A stretch of 64,000 bases of DNA from an uncultured Eubacteriales bacterium (GCA_900544405.1 UQVA01000007.1:1-64000); one strand, 5' to 3'; shown: positions 8,320-17,632, counted from the first letter of the stretch. Program-made: numbers and translations. Notes: generated from the letters alone by a model not told the origin.

Positions 8320-10407
8320 AGCTATCAGTTAGTAATTGCAGAGAAACCAAGCGTCGCCCGCAGCATTGCGGGCGTGATCGGCGCGGACAAAAAACAGGAC
8401 GGCTATATGGAGGGGAACGGCTATCTGGTGAGCTGGTGTATCGGCCACCTTGTTTCCCTTGCCGACGCCGGGACTTATGACGAGCGTTTCAAAAAATGGC
8501 GCTATGACGACCTGCCGATTCTGCCGCAGGAATGGCAGTACATCATTCCCGACGATAAGAGAAAGCAGTTTGACACCCTGCGTTCTTTGATGGAGCGCCC
8601 CGATGTCACCGGCCTTGTGTGCGCCACCGACGCCGGGCGCGAGGGGGAATTGATTTTCCGCTTTGTCTACCAGATGGCGGGCTGCAAGAAACCGTTTCAG
8701 CGCCTTTGGATTTCCAGTATGGAGGACGCGGCCATTAAAGACGGCTTTGCCCATCTGAAACCGGGAACCGATTATGATAACCTGTATCAGTCGGCCCTTT
8801 GCCGGGCACAGGCGGATTGGCTGGTGGGGATCAACGCGACCCGGCTGTTCTCCATCCTCTACCACAAGACCCTGACCGTGGGCCGTGTCCAGACGCCGAC
8901 CCTGAAAATGCTGGTTGACCGAGAGGCCAAGATCAGCAGCTTTCAGAAAGAGAAATACCACATCGTCCAGATCGCGGCGGGCGGCATGGAGGCGGCCAGT
9001 GAACGCATGGGAAACGCAGACGACGCCAAGGCCCTGAAATCCACCTGTGAAACGGCGCAGGCCGTTTGTGTGTCGGTGACACGGGAGAAAAAGACGGAGC
9101 AGCCGCCCCGCCTCTATGACCTCACCACCTTGCAGCGGGAAGCAAACCGCCTGTTTGGATTTACCGCCAAGCAGACCCTTGACTATGCCCAGCAGCTCTA
9201 TGAAAAGAAGCTGCTGACCTATCCCCGCACCGACAGTCAGTATTTGACCGATGATATGCTGCCAACGGCGGAAAGCCTTGTGTCCGGCCTGTGGCCGCTG
9301 CTTCCCTTTGTGGCGGGGCTTGACCTGTCCCCGCAGTTTGGCCGGGTGCTGAACAGCAAAAAGGTGAGCGACCACCACGCCATTGTCCCGACGATGGAAT
9401 TTGTGCAGAAAGGCTTTGACGGGCTGGCCGAGGGGGAAAAGAAACTGCTGTCCCTTGTGTGCTGCAAGCTGCTGTGCGCCGTGGCCGCGCCCCATGTGTA
9501 TGAAGCTGTCACCGCCACATTCACCTGTGCCGGGAACACCTTTACCGCCAAGGGAAAAACCATCCTGACCCCCGGCTGGAAAGAGCTTGACCGCCGCTTT
9601 AAGGCGTCGTTCAAAACAGACGCCGACGACACCGCCCCGGAGCCTGCGCGGGAACTGCCGGAGATCACCGAGGGACAGACCTTTGACAAGGTAACTGCCG
9701 CCGTCACCGAGCATTTCACCGCACCGCCAAAATCCTACACGGAAGATACCCTGCTTTCTGCTATGGAGCGCGCCGGTGCGGACGATCTGCCGGAGGACGC
9801 CGAGCGGCAGGGATTGGGAACCCCGGCCACCCGCGCCTCCATCTTAGAAAAGCTGGTGCAGATGGGCTTTGTGGAGCGCAGGGGAAAACAGCTACTTCCC
9901 ACCAAGGACGGCCACAACCTTGCCTGTGTGCTGCCGGAAGTGCTGACCTCTCCCCAGCTTACGGCACAGTGGGAAACGGAGCTGACGGCCATTGCCAAGG
10001 GGCAGGCCGACCCGGAGGGCTTCATGGCTGGCATTGCAGAAATGACAAGGGGCCTGATCGTGGGCTACTCCCAGATCAGCGAGGACGCGCAGAAGTTGTT
10101 TCAGACCGAGCGTGTGGTTATCGGCAAATGTCCGCGCTGCGGGGAAAGCGTCTACGAGGGCAAAAAGAACTACTACTGCGGAAACCGAAGCTGCCAGTTT
10201 GTCATGTGGAAGAATGACCGATTTTTTGAGGAACGAGGCAAGGCGTTCACCCCGAAGATCGCCGCCGCGCTCCTTAAAGACGGAAAAGCAAAGGTAAAGG
10301 GCCTGCGCTCCATGAAAACCGGCAAAACCTATGACGGGACGGTGCTTTTGGCCGATACCGGCGGCAAGTATGTGAACTACCGCATGGAACAGAGGGGCAA
10401 AAACTAA
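8317..10407 (+). CDS. topB: DNA topoisomerase III
   Basis: A 696-residue type IA topoisomerase. The Toprim domain begins LVIAEKPSVARSIAGVIGA and contains the acidic cluster ATDAGREGELIFR. The active-site Tyr is in LLTYPRTDSQYL (Tyr302). A zinc-ribbon-like C-terminus carries CPRCG and CGNRSC. It relaxes or decatenates DNA, and ICE copies are thought to act during transfer and replication of the element. AAGGAGG precedes the ATG, which overlaps the stop of the broken DUF4366 frame. A 38-bp repeat with hairpin follows its stop. Confidence 0.96.
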   Translation: MSYQLVIAEKPSVARSIAGVIGADKKQDGYMEGNGYLVSWCIGHLVSLADAGTYDERFKKWRYDDLPILPQEWQYIIPDDKRKQFDTLRSLMERPDVTGLVCATDAGREGELIFRFVYQMAGCKKPFQRLWISSMEDAAIKDGFAHLKPGTDYDNLYQSALCRAQADWLVGINATRLFSILYHKTLTVGRVQTPTLKMLVDREAKISSFQKEKYHIVQIAAGGMEAASERMGNADDAKALKSTCETAQAVCVSVTREKKTEQPPRLYDLTTLQREANRLFGFTAKQTLDYAQQLYEKKLLTYPRTDSQYLTDDMLPTAESLVSGLWPLLPFVAGLDLSPQFGRVLNSKKVSDHHAIVPTMEFVQKGFDGLAEGEKKLLSLVCCKLLCAVAAPHVYEAVTATFTCAGNTFTAKGKTILTPGWKELDRRFKASFKTDADDTAPEPARELPEITEGQTFDKVTAAVTEHFTAPPKSYTEDTLLSAMERAGADDLPEDAERQGLGTPATRASILEKLVQMGFVERRGKQLLPTKDGHNLACVLPEVLTSPQLTAQWETELTAIAKGQADPEGFMAGIAEMTRGLIVGYSQISEDAQKLFQTERVVIGKCPRCGESVYEGKKNYYCGNRSCQFVMWKNDRFFEERGKAFTPKIAAALLKDGKAKVKGLRSMKTGKTYDGTVLLADTGGKYVNYRMEQRGKN

Positions 10408-10409
10408 AA

Positions 10410-10447
10410 ACAGCAAGCATAGGGAGTGTAGCCACACTCCCGGCAAA
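10410..10447 (+). repeat. 38-bp inverted repeat, copy 1, with internal hairpin
   Basis: These 38 bases are identical to the reverse complement of 16885-16922. Inside is an 8-bp stem, GGGAGTGT / ACACTCCC, with loop AGCC. No T-run follows. It lies just after the topB stop and in the leader of the 10534 gene. A second conserved hairpin follows at 10488-10508. The arrangement suggests a shared leader RNA or protein-binding element. Confidence 0.9.
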
Positions 10448-10487
10448 ATTCCTGACCCGGCGCACCTGCCGGGCCGGGGATTTTCTC

Positions 10488-10508
10488 TTTGGGGAAGCCC
10501 CAAACCCT
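10488..10508 (+). promoter_or_regulatory. Second conserved leader hairpin, copy 1
   Basis: TTTGGGGAAGCCCCAAACCC forms a short GGGG/CCCC hairpin 26 bases before the ATG at 10534. An almost identical block, in inverted orientation, lies at 16846-16867 ahead of mobC. Both copies stand between the 38-bp repeat and a ribosome binding site, so the two blocks together form a repeated two-hairpin leader. Confidence 0.6.
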
Positions 10509-10533
10509 TATATTATGTGAAAGGAGCGATTCA

Positions 10534-13500
10534 ATGAGCGAAGTGTTTTCCGTACTTCTTCATAACCGACAGCGTTATGAGCAAGGCAAAGAGGGCCTAT
10601 GGTTTTCTCTGCCGACCACAACCGAAAAACTGCAAGCAGCCCTGCGGGAAATCGGAATCAGCACCGACAATCCACAGGACTTTTTTCTATATGGGTATAG
10701 AAGCCCACAGAAGCGACCTATTAAGCTGCCCCGTGATATGGTGCTGTCCGCAGGCATGGATGAATTAAACTTCCTTGCTGCAAGATTGGAAAAGCTGGAC
10801 GCCGCCGAACTTACGGAGCTGAACGCCGCCCTGACAAGCCCGCAGAGTGATTTTCACAATATCGGCCAGATTATCGACTATCCCGAAAATGTGGACTTTT
10901 ATGTGCATTTGCCGGATGTCACCAGCACAGGACAGTTGGGCGACTACTATCTAAACCGTTCCGGCATGGTGGATATGCCGGAGGAATGGAAAGCAGGGAT
11001 TCTCCTGCCCCGTTTTGGCCTGCATATTGCCAACACAGAGCATGGTGTTTTTACCGATTATGGCTATCTGGTAAAAAGCGGCGACGAATGGCAGCGCGTC
11101 CATGAGGGCCAGCCAGTGCCGGAACAATACCGGGTGATGGCCTATCCTGCGCCGGAAATTCTGCGGGAGGAAAGCAAGGTACAGCCGGAGGCGGCAGCGC
11201 CTACAAAGGCCCCGCAGCCTGTCACCCCCATTCTCTTAAACGGCCAGAACAGCGCCGAGCGCATGAAAGAGATCACCGACCGGCTGGAAACCGGCATACA
11301 GGAGCTTTTCGAGAGTGAACGCTACAAAGCCTATCTCACCACCATGTCCAAGTTCCACAGTTACAGCTTCAACAACACCCTCCTGATCGCCATGCAGGGC
11401 GGACAGCTTGTGGCGGGCTACAACAAGTGGCGGGACGATTTTCACCGCAATGTAAAGAAAGGCGAAAAGGCCATCAAGATACTGGCCCCGGCCCCGTTCA
11501 AGGCGAAAAAGGAAGTGCAAAAGCTGGACGCACAGGGCAGGCCGGTGATGGGAAAAGACGGAAAGCCTGTTACCGAAGTACAGGAAATACAGGTTCCGGC
11601 CTTTAAGATCGTTTCTGTCTTTGATGTGAGCCAGACCGAGGGGGAACCGCTGCCCTCTATCGGCGTGGAAGAACTGACCGGCAGCGTGGAACGCTACGGG
11701 GAATTTTTCAAGGCGCTGGAACAGACCTCCCCGGTTCCCATTGGTTTTGAGGACATTCCGGGCGGTTCCCACGGCTATTACCACCTGACGGAAAAGCGGA
11801 TCGCCATTCAGGAGGGCATGAGCGAATTACAGACCCTAAAGACAGCCATCCATGAGATCGCCCATTCCAAGCTCCACGCCATCGACCCGGAAGCCCCGGC
11901 CATTGAGCAGGCCGACCGCCCCGACAGCCGCACCCGCGAAGTGCAGGCTGAAAGCGTGGCCTATGCCGTATGCCAGCATTACGGGCTGGACACCTCCGAC
12001 TATTCCTTTGGCTATGTGGCCGGTTGGAGTTCCGGCAAGGACTTGAAAGAGCTGAAAGCCTCCCTTGAAACCATCCGGGCCACCGCCCATGAACTGATTA
12101 CCACCATTGACGGCCACCTTGCCCAGCTTCAGAAAGAACGGCAGGCCCAGCAGGAGCAGCCGCAGGCCGCGCCGCTGGAACAGGCCGCCGAGCAGCCAGA
12201 CCCGGACAGCGTATTTTCCAAGCTGCCCCCGGAGCAACAGCAGGAAATGACCGCCAGCGTAAAAGCTATGCTGCAAACCCTGATTGACGCGGATTTGAAA
12301 TCCACCGGCGAAGTGTCGCAGGGAACCAAGGAGGCGGCGCAGGCGCAGGGCTTTACCATTGCCGGGGATGGAACGCTGGAACAGGCCAAAGCCCCGCAGG
12401 AGGCCGCCTACCGTCTGGAAAGCGGCGATTACCTGTATATCCAGACATCGGAAACCGGCTATGATTACACGCTGTACGGCCCCGACTACAAAGAACTGGA
12501 CGGAGGCCAGCTTGACAATCCCGGCCTGTCCCTTGTGGAAGCCGGAAAAGAAATCCTTGCGATCCATGAGCGACCGGCTGGGACAATGGAACCCCTGACC
12601 GGCGACGGGCTGGATGATTTTCTGGAAGCAACCGAACAGGCCAACGCCATTCCCCAGCCGCAGGCGTGGAATGGGATCGACGGCCTTTTGAATGGAAAGC
12701 CGTTCATGCCGGAGGCGTCCCCGGCTGACCGAGCCGCCGCTCTGATTGAACTGGCAGAGAAAAACGCCCCGCGTTTGGGCAGCGAGGAACGGCAGTTGAT
12801 CGTGGCCTATGCCGAGGCCGTGGGCGATACCGACAAAGTAATCGGGCTTATCAACCGCCTGTGCGAACAGGGCTATGAGCTGCAAAAGGGCCAGATGGAT
12901 TCCTTTGTGAAAAGCGAGATCGGAAGTGAGATTGCCGTTGCCAACGCCCAGCGGCAGATCGCGCAGAATCCGGCAGCGGAGCCGGTTGTCACGATCCTTT
13001 GGAGCGAAAGTCCCCATCTGAAAGACGGACAGCAAATGCCGCTGCATGAGGCCGAGGCCGTTTTCAAGGAGCTGGACAGTGCCAGACGCCATGAACGGGA
13101 GCAGCCGGGCTATACGGGCCATTGGTACGACAAGACCAAGTTCCGCATTGACTTTACCATGCAGGGCCAGCCGGACAGCTACGAGGGACGGCAGGACTTT
13201 GGCGACGGGGACGGTTCCCTGATCCAACATATCCGGGGCTACCACGAATACTATGCACAGGATGAAAGCTGGAAAAACCATGTGCTGCACCATGAGGGGC
13301 CGGAGGCATGGGAGGCGGACAAGGCCCAGCGGGATATGCTGCTGCATGAGTTCGTCCCATATATGGAACTGCATTGCAATCTGGCCGCTATGGAGCAGGA
13401 GGCCCGGCGTCCCCTGCGATCCGGGGAAACCCTGACGCCGGAACAGACCGCTTATTTCAACGCGGTTCTGGACTATGTAAAAGAGTGCCGCCCGCTTCTC

Positions 13501-14472
13501 AATCAGGGCCAGTACCACTTGCCGGAGCCGCCGCAGCTTGCCGACTTCGACCAGAGCTTGCAGGACTACAAAAAACAGATCGAGGCAGAGCTGGAACAGG
13601 AGGCCGCCGCTGCCGGGCTGACGGTGGAGGAATATGTTGCCTCTGACTATGAGGCCCCGGCGCAGCCCAACTTTTCCATCTACCAAGTGCCGCCCGGCCC
13701 GGAGGGGCGCGACTTCCGCTATCGTTCCTATGAGGAATTGCAGGCGGATGGGCTTTCGGTGGACAGGAAGAATTACCAGCTTATCTACTCCGCGCCGCTG
13801 GACAAGGACATCACACTGGACGAGATTTACCGCCGCTTCAACATGGAACATCCCGCCGATTACAAGGGACATTCCCTCTCGATGGGGGATATTGTGGTGT
13901 TCCGGCAGGATGGAAAACAGACCGCCTACTATGTGGACGAGGGGGCCGACTACCGGCAGGTGCCGGAGTTTTTCGCCCAGCCGGAAAAGCAGCTCACGCC
14001 GGACGAGTGCATGACCGGCGAACAAATCCAGACGCCGAGAGGCCGTTTCTATCTGACCGACAGGAGCCGGGAACAGATGGAGGCCGCCGGGTATGGATTC
14101 CACCACCAGTCGGAGGACGGCAGGTATCTTATTATGGCAAACGGCACAAGAGCCTTTGCCATCCCCGCCCAGCCAGAAAGCCATATCAAGACGGCGGAAA
14201 TGTCCACCGAGCAGAACTACAACATGATCGACGGCATGATGAACAACGCCCCGTCTATGGAGGAACTGGAAGCAAGGGCAAAAGCCGGGGAACAGATTTC
14301 CCTTTTGGATGTGGCCGAGGCAACCAAGGCGGAGGCCAAAAAGCCCAAGCAGACCCAAAAGACAACGCAGAAACAAAAGAAGCCGTCCATCCGGGCGCAG
14401 CTTGCCGCCGCCAAGGAGGAGCAGAAAAAGAAGCCCCCGGCGCGGGAAAAATCAAAAGAAATGGAGGTATGA
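10534..14472 (+). CDS. Large ICE protein with ArdC-like and zinc-metallopeptidase domains
   Basis: The start ATG 10534 follows AAAGGAGCG; the frame is open upstream but lies in the leader hairpins. The product has 1,312 residues. The first about 200 resemble ArdA/YodL-type regions (VFSVLLHNRQRYEQGKEGLW). About 235-345 resembles an ArdC N-terminal DNA-binding domain (MSKFHSYSFNNTLLIAMQGG). HEIAH at 440-444 is a gluzincin-type zinc site as in ImmA/IrrE-like peptidases. About 550-1,250 contains several uncharacterised modules, and the last 80 residues are Lys-rich. Such proteins are thought to protect incoming single-stranded DNA from host defence; the peptidase target is unknown. Confidence 0.8.
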   Translation: MSEVFSVLLHNRQRYEQGKEGLWFSLPTTTEKLQAALREIGISTDNPQDFFLYGYRSPQKRPIKLPRDMVLSAGMDELNFLAARLEKLDAAELTELNAALTSPQSDFHNIGQIIDYPENVDFYVHLPDVTSTGQLGDYYLNRSGMVDMPEEWKAGILLPRFGLHIANTEHGVFTDYGYLVKSGDEWQRVHEGQPVPEQYRVMAYPAPEILREESKVQPEAAAPTKAPQPVTPILLNGQNSAERMKEITDRLETGIQELFESERYKAYLTTMSKFHSYSFNNTLLIAMQGGQLVAGYNKWRDDFHRNVKKGEKAIKILAPAPFKAKKEVQKLDAQGRPVMGKDGKPVTEVQEIQVPAFKIVSVFDVSQTEGEPLPSIGVEELTGSVERYGEFFKALEQTSPVPIGFEDIPGGSHGYYHLTEKRIAIQEGMSELQTLKTAIHEIAHSKLHAIDPEAPAIEQADRPDSRTREVQAESVAYAVCQHYGLDTSDYSFGYVAGWSSGKDLKELKASLETIRATAHELITTIDGHLAQLQKERQAQQEQPQAAPLEQAAEQPDPDSVFSKLPPEQQQEMTASVKAMLQTLIDADLKSTGEVSQGTKEAAQAQGFTIAGDGTLEQAKAPQEAAYRLESGDYLYIQTSETGYDYTLYGPDYKELDGGQLDNPGLSLVEAGKEILAIHERPAGTMEPLTGDGLDDFLEATEQANAIPQPQAWNGIDGLLNGKPFMPEASPADRAAALIELAEKNAPRLGSEERQLIVAYAEAVGDTDKVIGLINRLCEQGYELQKGQMDSFVKSEIGSEIAVANAQRQIAQNPAAEPVVTILWSESPHLKDGQQMPLHEAEAVFKELDSARRHEREQPGYTGHWYDKTKFRIDFTMQGQPDSYEGRQDFGDGDGSLIQHIRGYHEYYAQDESWKNHVLHHEGPEAWEADKAQRDMLLHEFVPYMELHCNLAAMEQEARRPLRSGETLTPEQTAYFNAVLDYVKECRPLLNQGQYHLPEPPQLADFDQSLQDYKKQIEAELEQEAAAAGLTVEEYVASDYEAPAQPNFSIYQVPPGPEGRDFRYRSYEELQADGLSVDRKNYQLIYSAPLDKDITLDEIYRRFNMEHPADYKGHSLSMGDIVVFRQDGKQTAYYVDEGADYRQVPEFFAQPEKQLTPDECMTGEQIQTPRGRFYLTDRSREQMEAAGYGFHHQSEDGRYLIMANGTRAFAIPAQPESHIKTAEMSTEQNYNMIDGMMNNAPSMEELEARAKAGEQISLLDVAEATKAEAKKPKQTQKTTQKQKKPSIRAQLAAAKEEQKKKPPAREKSKEMEV

Positions 14473-14475
14473 GGA

Positions 14476-14676
14476 ATGTATTTCACCGTGGAAGAAGAAA
14501 ACCTGATCTGTCTGTACCACAACGCCGACCGCCGCAGGACGGCGGCAAATCTCCGGGCAGCTTTGCCGGACATGGACAAGGAAATGGCAGCGCTGGCCTG
14601 CCAGACCGCCGATAAGTTGGACACCATGAGTGACGCCGACTTTGCGGCGCAGCGGTTCCACTTCACAGACGAATAA
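14476..14676 (+). CDS. TnpW family protein
   Basis: A 66-residue protein starting MYFTVEEENLICLYHNADRR, with a helical middle and the ending DFAAQRFHFTDE. This matches the small 'transposon-encoded protein TnpW' of gut Firmicutes elements; its function is not established. It starts 4 bases after the stop of the large ICE gene (GGAGGT just upstream) and is closed by a strong terminator, so it is the last gene of that unit. Confidence 0.8.
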   Translation: MYFTVEEENLICLYHNADRRRTAANLRAALPDMDKEMAALACQTADKLDTMSDADFAAQRFHFTDE

Positions 14677-14682
14677 GCAAAA

Positions 14683-14731
14683 CGCCGGGCGCGGAGGTGT
14701 CAAAGCCTCTGCGTCCGGCGCTTCTTTTTTG
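14683..14731 (+). terminator. Rho-independent terminator after tnpW
   Basis: A GC-rich stem (GCCGGGCGCGGAGG pairing with CCTCTGCGTCCGGC) is followed by CTTCTTTTTT. It lies 10 bases past the TnpW stop and separates the rightward operon from the leftward mobilisation genes. Confidence 0.9.
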
Positions 14732-14831
14732 TCCATTTTTCCGCATTTAGAACCCCGTTTTGAGGGGAACAGGATAACTTTATCCACCTGCCTGCCGACC
14801 ATGCGGAAAAACCCTTGATTTCCGTGGACTT

Positions 14832-15203
14832 TTACCGCCTTAAATGCGTAGACAGGAGGTATCTTTTCCGCTGGCGTTCCGCCTCTTTCTTCCGGCGCAC
14901 CTGCACCGCACAATCCGGGCAGTATTTAGCCCGGTTGGAGTTGGGAGTAAACGCCGCCCCGCAGACGGCGCAGCGTTTGATTTCGTCCCGGCCTTTGGTG
15001 ATCTCGGCGCACAGGGCCGCGTCCAGCGGCAGGACGGCTACCTTGAACCACCGGCACAGCAGCGAATAGGAAATACTCTGCACACAGACACATTCCTCCC
15101 CATCGTCCAGCAGGAGGCAGTTTCCGTTACAGTAGTTGCAGCACTCATGGGTGAGCCTGCGTGCCTTGCGGTATTGGGGGTAACTCATTCTCGGTATGTT
15201 CAT
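14832..15203 (-). CDS. Cysteine-rich VLP-type protein
   Basis: A 123-residue protein with a Cys cluster in the first third (HECCNYCNGNCLLLDDGEEC) and a second zinc-ribbon-like motif (CAVCGAAFTPNSNRAKYCPDC), with a basic Arg/Lys-rich C-terminus. It matches the Cys-rich VLP family found directly after relaxase genes in Firmicutes mobile elements. Its ATG overlaps the relaxase stop. It probably binds DNA as part of the transfer-initiation machinery; the biochemical role is unknown. Confidence 0.8.
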   Translation of the reverse strand: MNIPRMSYPQYRKARRLTHECCNYCNGNCLLLDDGEECVCVQSISYSLLCRWFKVAVLPLDAALCAEITKGRDEIKRCAVCGAAFTPNSNRAKYCPDCAVQVRRKKEAERQRKRYLLSTHLRR

Positions 15204-16534
15204 CGTTCCTGCGTATGCTCCTTTCCCGGCGCTGTCCGCAAAATGCTGTCTATATTCTGTTTGACAATGCCGTATTCTTTCAATTTCTGTTTTGCTTCGC
15301 TGTACTGTGCGGACAGCCGTTCCCGTTCTGCGTCCAGCTTTTTATACTCGGTTTTGAGGGCGTACAGGTTGGGGAGCTTTGTGACCCCGGCCTCTTTGAG
15401 CGTCTTTGCCGCCGCCTCATACAAGATCAGTTGGCTTTCATGCTGCCGCCGGAACGCGGCCTTGTCTTTGGCGTTTCGCAGTTCCAGCGCCACAGGCCGG
15501 AGCTGCTTGTAGGCGGAGAGGTTTTTTATCAGCAGCGCCATATCCCCAAGGCGGCGTTCCGCGTCTTTCAGGGCGGAGGCCGCCGCGTCGTTTGCCGCGC
15601 TGATCTCGGCCAGCCTGCTTTCCAAGCCCTCGTAGCTGTCAATCTGGTGTTCTGTGATGAAGTTTAAGGAATTGGCGGCCTGCTTCAAGTTGTGCAGCTT
15701 CGCCCACCGCGCATAGCCCGCCGACTGCTGGGCCTTGATACTGTCCTCCAAGGCAATCCGCAGGGAGATTTCCCCGGCGCTTCTTCTGCGCGACCCCCGG
15801 TCAATGGCAATGCCCTTGATCCGCTGGGTGATCCGTTCCTCGGTGTAATCCTCCCCCAAGGTCTTGCAGCGGGTGAAGCGTTCCTGTCCGGGAGCGCGGA
15901 ATGAAATAAACTTGCCCTGTTTGACTTCATAGCCCTGCGCCTCCATGAGCCGCAGAAAACTATCAAAGTCTTTGGCCTGCGGGATGGCCGCGTCAATGGC
16001 AAGTTTCAGTTTTGCTTTCCAGCTCTTGCCCTTTTTCTGTGCGTCCCACTCGGCATAGGTTTTGCCCTTGTCTTTGCCGGGCTTTACCACAGACAGGCCG
16101 TGTTCCTTGCACAGCCGGTCGCTGGTTCGCCGGATAAAGGCGTAGCTTTGGCGGTTGGAAATGTACTTGCGCTGGTTCGCCATATCCACGGCGCAGAAAA
16201 TGATGTGGTTATGCAGATGGCCCTTGTCAATGTGGGTGGTAATCACATAGGGGTATTTGCCTTGCAGCACTTCATCGGCAAGCTGCCGCCCGATCTCGTG
16301 GGCCTGCTCCGCCGTGGTTTCCCCCGGTTCAAAGGCTTGTATCAGGTGGTGGGCCAGATTGTTGCCCTTTTGGTACGCCTGATCTAACAGCATTTGAAAT
16401 TCAATATCCGCCGTTTCATAGGAACAGCCATAGGAAGAAACGAACAGCTTTTCATCGGTCTTGTCCGGGTTCTCGATGTAGTCCAGCGCCTTTTTCAGCG
16501 TTGACTTGATAGGATGGATCTTTGTAACTGCCAT
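15200..16534 (-). CDS. MobP-type relaxase (MobA/VirD2 family)
   Basis: A 444-residue relaxase. The N-terminal about 200 residues carry the HUH-type motif ITTHIDKGHLHNHIIF, with three metal-binding His residues. The likely catalytic Tyr is in KALDYIENPDKT, near residue 18. The C-terminal about 150 residues are coiled coil (LKDAERRLGDMALLIKNL). It nicks the origin of transfer, stays bound to the 5' end and pilots the strand into the recipient. It overlaps mobC upstream by 40 bases and the Cys-rich VLP gene downstream. Confidence 0.93.
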   Translation of the reverse strand: MAVTKIHPIKSTLKKALDYIENPDKTDEKLFVSSYGCSYETADIEFQMLLDQAYQKGNNLAHHLIQAFEPGETTAEQAHEIGRQLADEVLQGKYPYVITTHIDKGHLHNHIIFCAVDMANQRKYISNRQSYAFIRRTSDRLCKEHGLSVVKPGKDKGKTYAEWDAQKKGKSWKAKLKLAIDAAIPQAKDFDSFLRLMEAQGYEVKQGKFISFRAPGQERFTRCKTLGEDYTEERITQRIKGIAIDRGSRRRSAGEISLRIALEDSIKAQQSAGYARWAKLHNLKQAANSLNFITEHQIDSYEGLESRLAEISAANDAAASALKDAERRLGDMALLIKNLSAYKQLRPVALELRNAKDKAAFRRQHESQLILYEAAAKTLKEAGVTKLPNLYALKTEYKKLDAERERLSAQYSEAKQKLKEYGIVKQNIDSILRTAPGKEHTQER

Positions 16535-16824
16535 ATCTGTGCCAGCGCCCCCTTGATGTCCTCCAAGTCCTGCGCGTACACAGTCCCGGTACTGTTGATA
16601 CGCCTTGCAATCTGGTTGATGTTGACGCCGATTTTTTGCAGCTCTGCGGTCTGCGCCCGGACAGGGCCGGTGTCGATATGGACGATATAGCCGTCAATCA
16701 GCATTTTCCGGGCGTAGGCAGAAAAGTTTTTTGTGCCAAGCTGGGCCATCTTCTGCTGGATCAGCGCCCGTTCCTCCGGCGTCACCGGGACGCGCAGCAC
16801 AAACTTTCGTTTTCGGTTTGCCAC
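16495..16824 (-). CDS. mobC: MobC relaxosome accessory protein
   Basis: About 109 residues from GTG 16824, which has GGAGGT six bases upstream; an ATG at 16842 would add six residues ahead of the Shine-Dalgarno. The sequence VPVTPEERALIQQKMAQLG is a ribbon-helix-helix-like N-terminus, and KIGVNINQIARRINSTGTVY is the hallmark of MobC proteins. MobC helps the relaxase bind and melt the origin of transfer. The hairpin leader at 16846-16922 lies directly upstream. Confidence 0.88.
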   Translation of the reverse strand: MANRKRKFVLRVPVTPEERALIQQKMAQLGTKNFSAYARKMLIDGYIVHIDTGPVRAQTAELQKIGVNINQIARRINSTGTVYAQDLEDIKGALAQIWQLQRSILSSQR

Positions 16825-16845
16825 TTTCGCACCTCCATTCATTCA

Positions 16846-16867
16846 GGGGTTTGGGGATTTCCCCAAG
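16846..16867 (-). promoter_or_regulatory. Second conserved leader hairpin, copy 2
   Basis: Read on the minus strand this is CTTGGGGAAATCCCCAAACC, nearly the same as 10488-10508. It sits just ahead of the mobC ribosome binding site. Both copies keep the GGGG/CCCC stem while the loop changes from GC to AT, which favours a conserved RNA or DNA structure. Confidence 0.6.
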
Positions 16868-16884
16868 ATACAAACGGGAAGCCG

Positions 16885-16922
16885 TTTGCCGGGAGTGTGG
16901 CTACACTCCCTATGCTTGCTGT
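16885..16922 (-). repeat. 38-bp inverted repeat, copy 2, with internal hairpin
   Basis: The exact reverse complement of 10410-10447, including the GGGAGTGT / ACACTCCC stem. It lies upstream of mobC, so both copies head a transcription unit of the element in the sense direction. Because it is beside the relaxase operon it may also be part of the origin of transfer. Confidence 0.9.
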
Positions 16923-17000
16923 CTTTGTTCTTCTTCCCCTAAAAAGCGTTCTGACCCCAAAGAAATACCCGCAAAATCCCGGTTTTTCCGAAAAACGCAT

Positions 17001-17033
17001 AAAAAAAGAGAGGGCGCAGCCTTGCGTCCTCCC
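17001..17033 (-). terminator. Rho-independent terminator of the XRE gene
   Basis: On the minus strand GAGG-ACGCA pairs across AGGC with TGCGC-CCTC and is followed by CTCTTTTTTT. It lies just past the stop of the XRE regulator and upstream of the mobC leader. Confidence 0.75.
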
Positions 17034-17053
17034 AAAAACAAAACAGAGGGTTG

Positions 17054-17422
17054 TCATGCACCCTCCGTTTCGTCATTCTTCTGTTGAATTTGAATGGCCC
17101 CGTCAATCGCGCCCTCGATGATCGGCAGAAATTCTTCCGGGCAGAGTTTCAGCTTGTGGCTGACCCGCTGCCGCTGTGCGCTTTCCTCCCGCATGATCTC
17201 CGGGTTAAAATACCGTTCCACGGGAAGCCCGCAGATTTTGATAAGCTGTATGATAACCGGCAGGCTGGGAATCGTGCCGTCATTTTCGATGTTGGCAAGA
17301 TAGCGCCAGTCGATATTGACCTGTTCCGCCAGCGTCTTACGCGATAACTGCTTGACTTTCCGCGCCTCTTTTACATCTGCGCCGAAAGTTTCAAAGCCGG
17401 GACAATCTTTGATATTTGCCAT
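17054..17422 (-). CDS. XRE-family helix-turn-helix regulator
   Basis: The start chosen is ATG 17422 (MANIKDCPGFETFGADVKEA); a further 14 upstream codons are unconvincing. About 122 residues. The N-terminal HTH spans about 12-65 (LSRKTLAEQVNIDWRYLANI), and the C-terminus is helical. It is probably the element's own repressor controlling mobilisation or cargo. It is transcribed leftward away from the cargo promoter at 17558-17586. Confidence 0.8.
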   Translation of the reverse strand: MANIKDCPGFETFGADVKEARKVKQLSRKTLAEQVNIDWRYLANIENDGTIPSLPVIIQLIKICGLPVERYFNPEIMREESAQRQRVSHKLKLCPEEFLPIIEGAIDGAIQIQQKNDETEGA

Positions 17423-17557
17423 ATAGCACCACCCATTTACATTGTATATTTCATATTTTCTCAATGGAATGTTGCTATATGCAGTAAGATTAAACTTTAT
17501 AATTCATATCCCGAAACATGGGCAGAGGAAATTATTGCCACCCCCCTTTTTGAAATA

Positions 17558-17609
17558 TTGACAAGATACGCCTCTCGTGTTATACTGTTATACAAAACAG
17601 CATAACAGT
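17558..17609 (+). promoter_or_regulatory. Sigma-A promoter with overlapping GntR/YtrA-type operator
   Basis: TTGACA (17558-17563), a 17-base spacer and TATACT (17581-17586) form a consensus promoter. Overlapping the -10 and start site is a perfect inverted repeat, ACTGTTAT (17584-17591) and ATAACAGT (17602-17609). This is the layout expected for autorepression by the YtrA-like regulator encoded directly downstream. Confidence 0.8.
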
Positions 17610-17632
17610 TAAAACACACGGAGGATGCAGCA

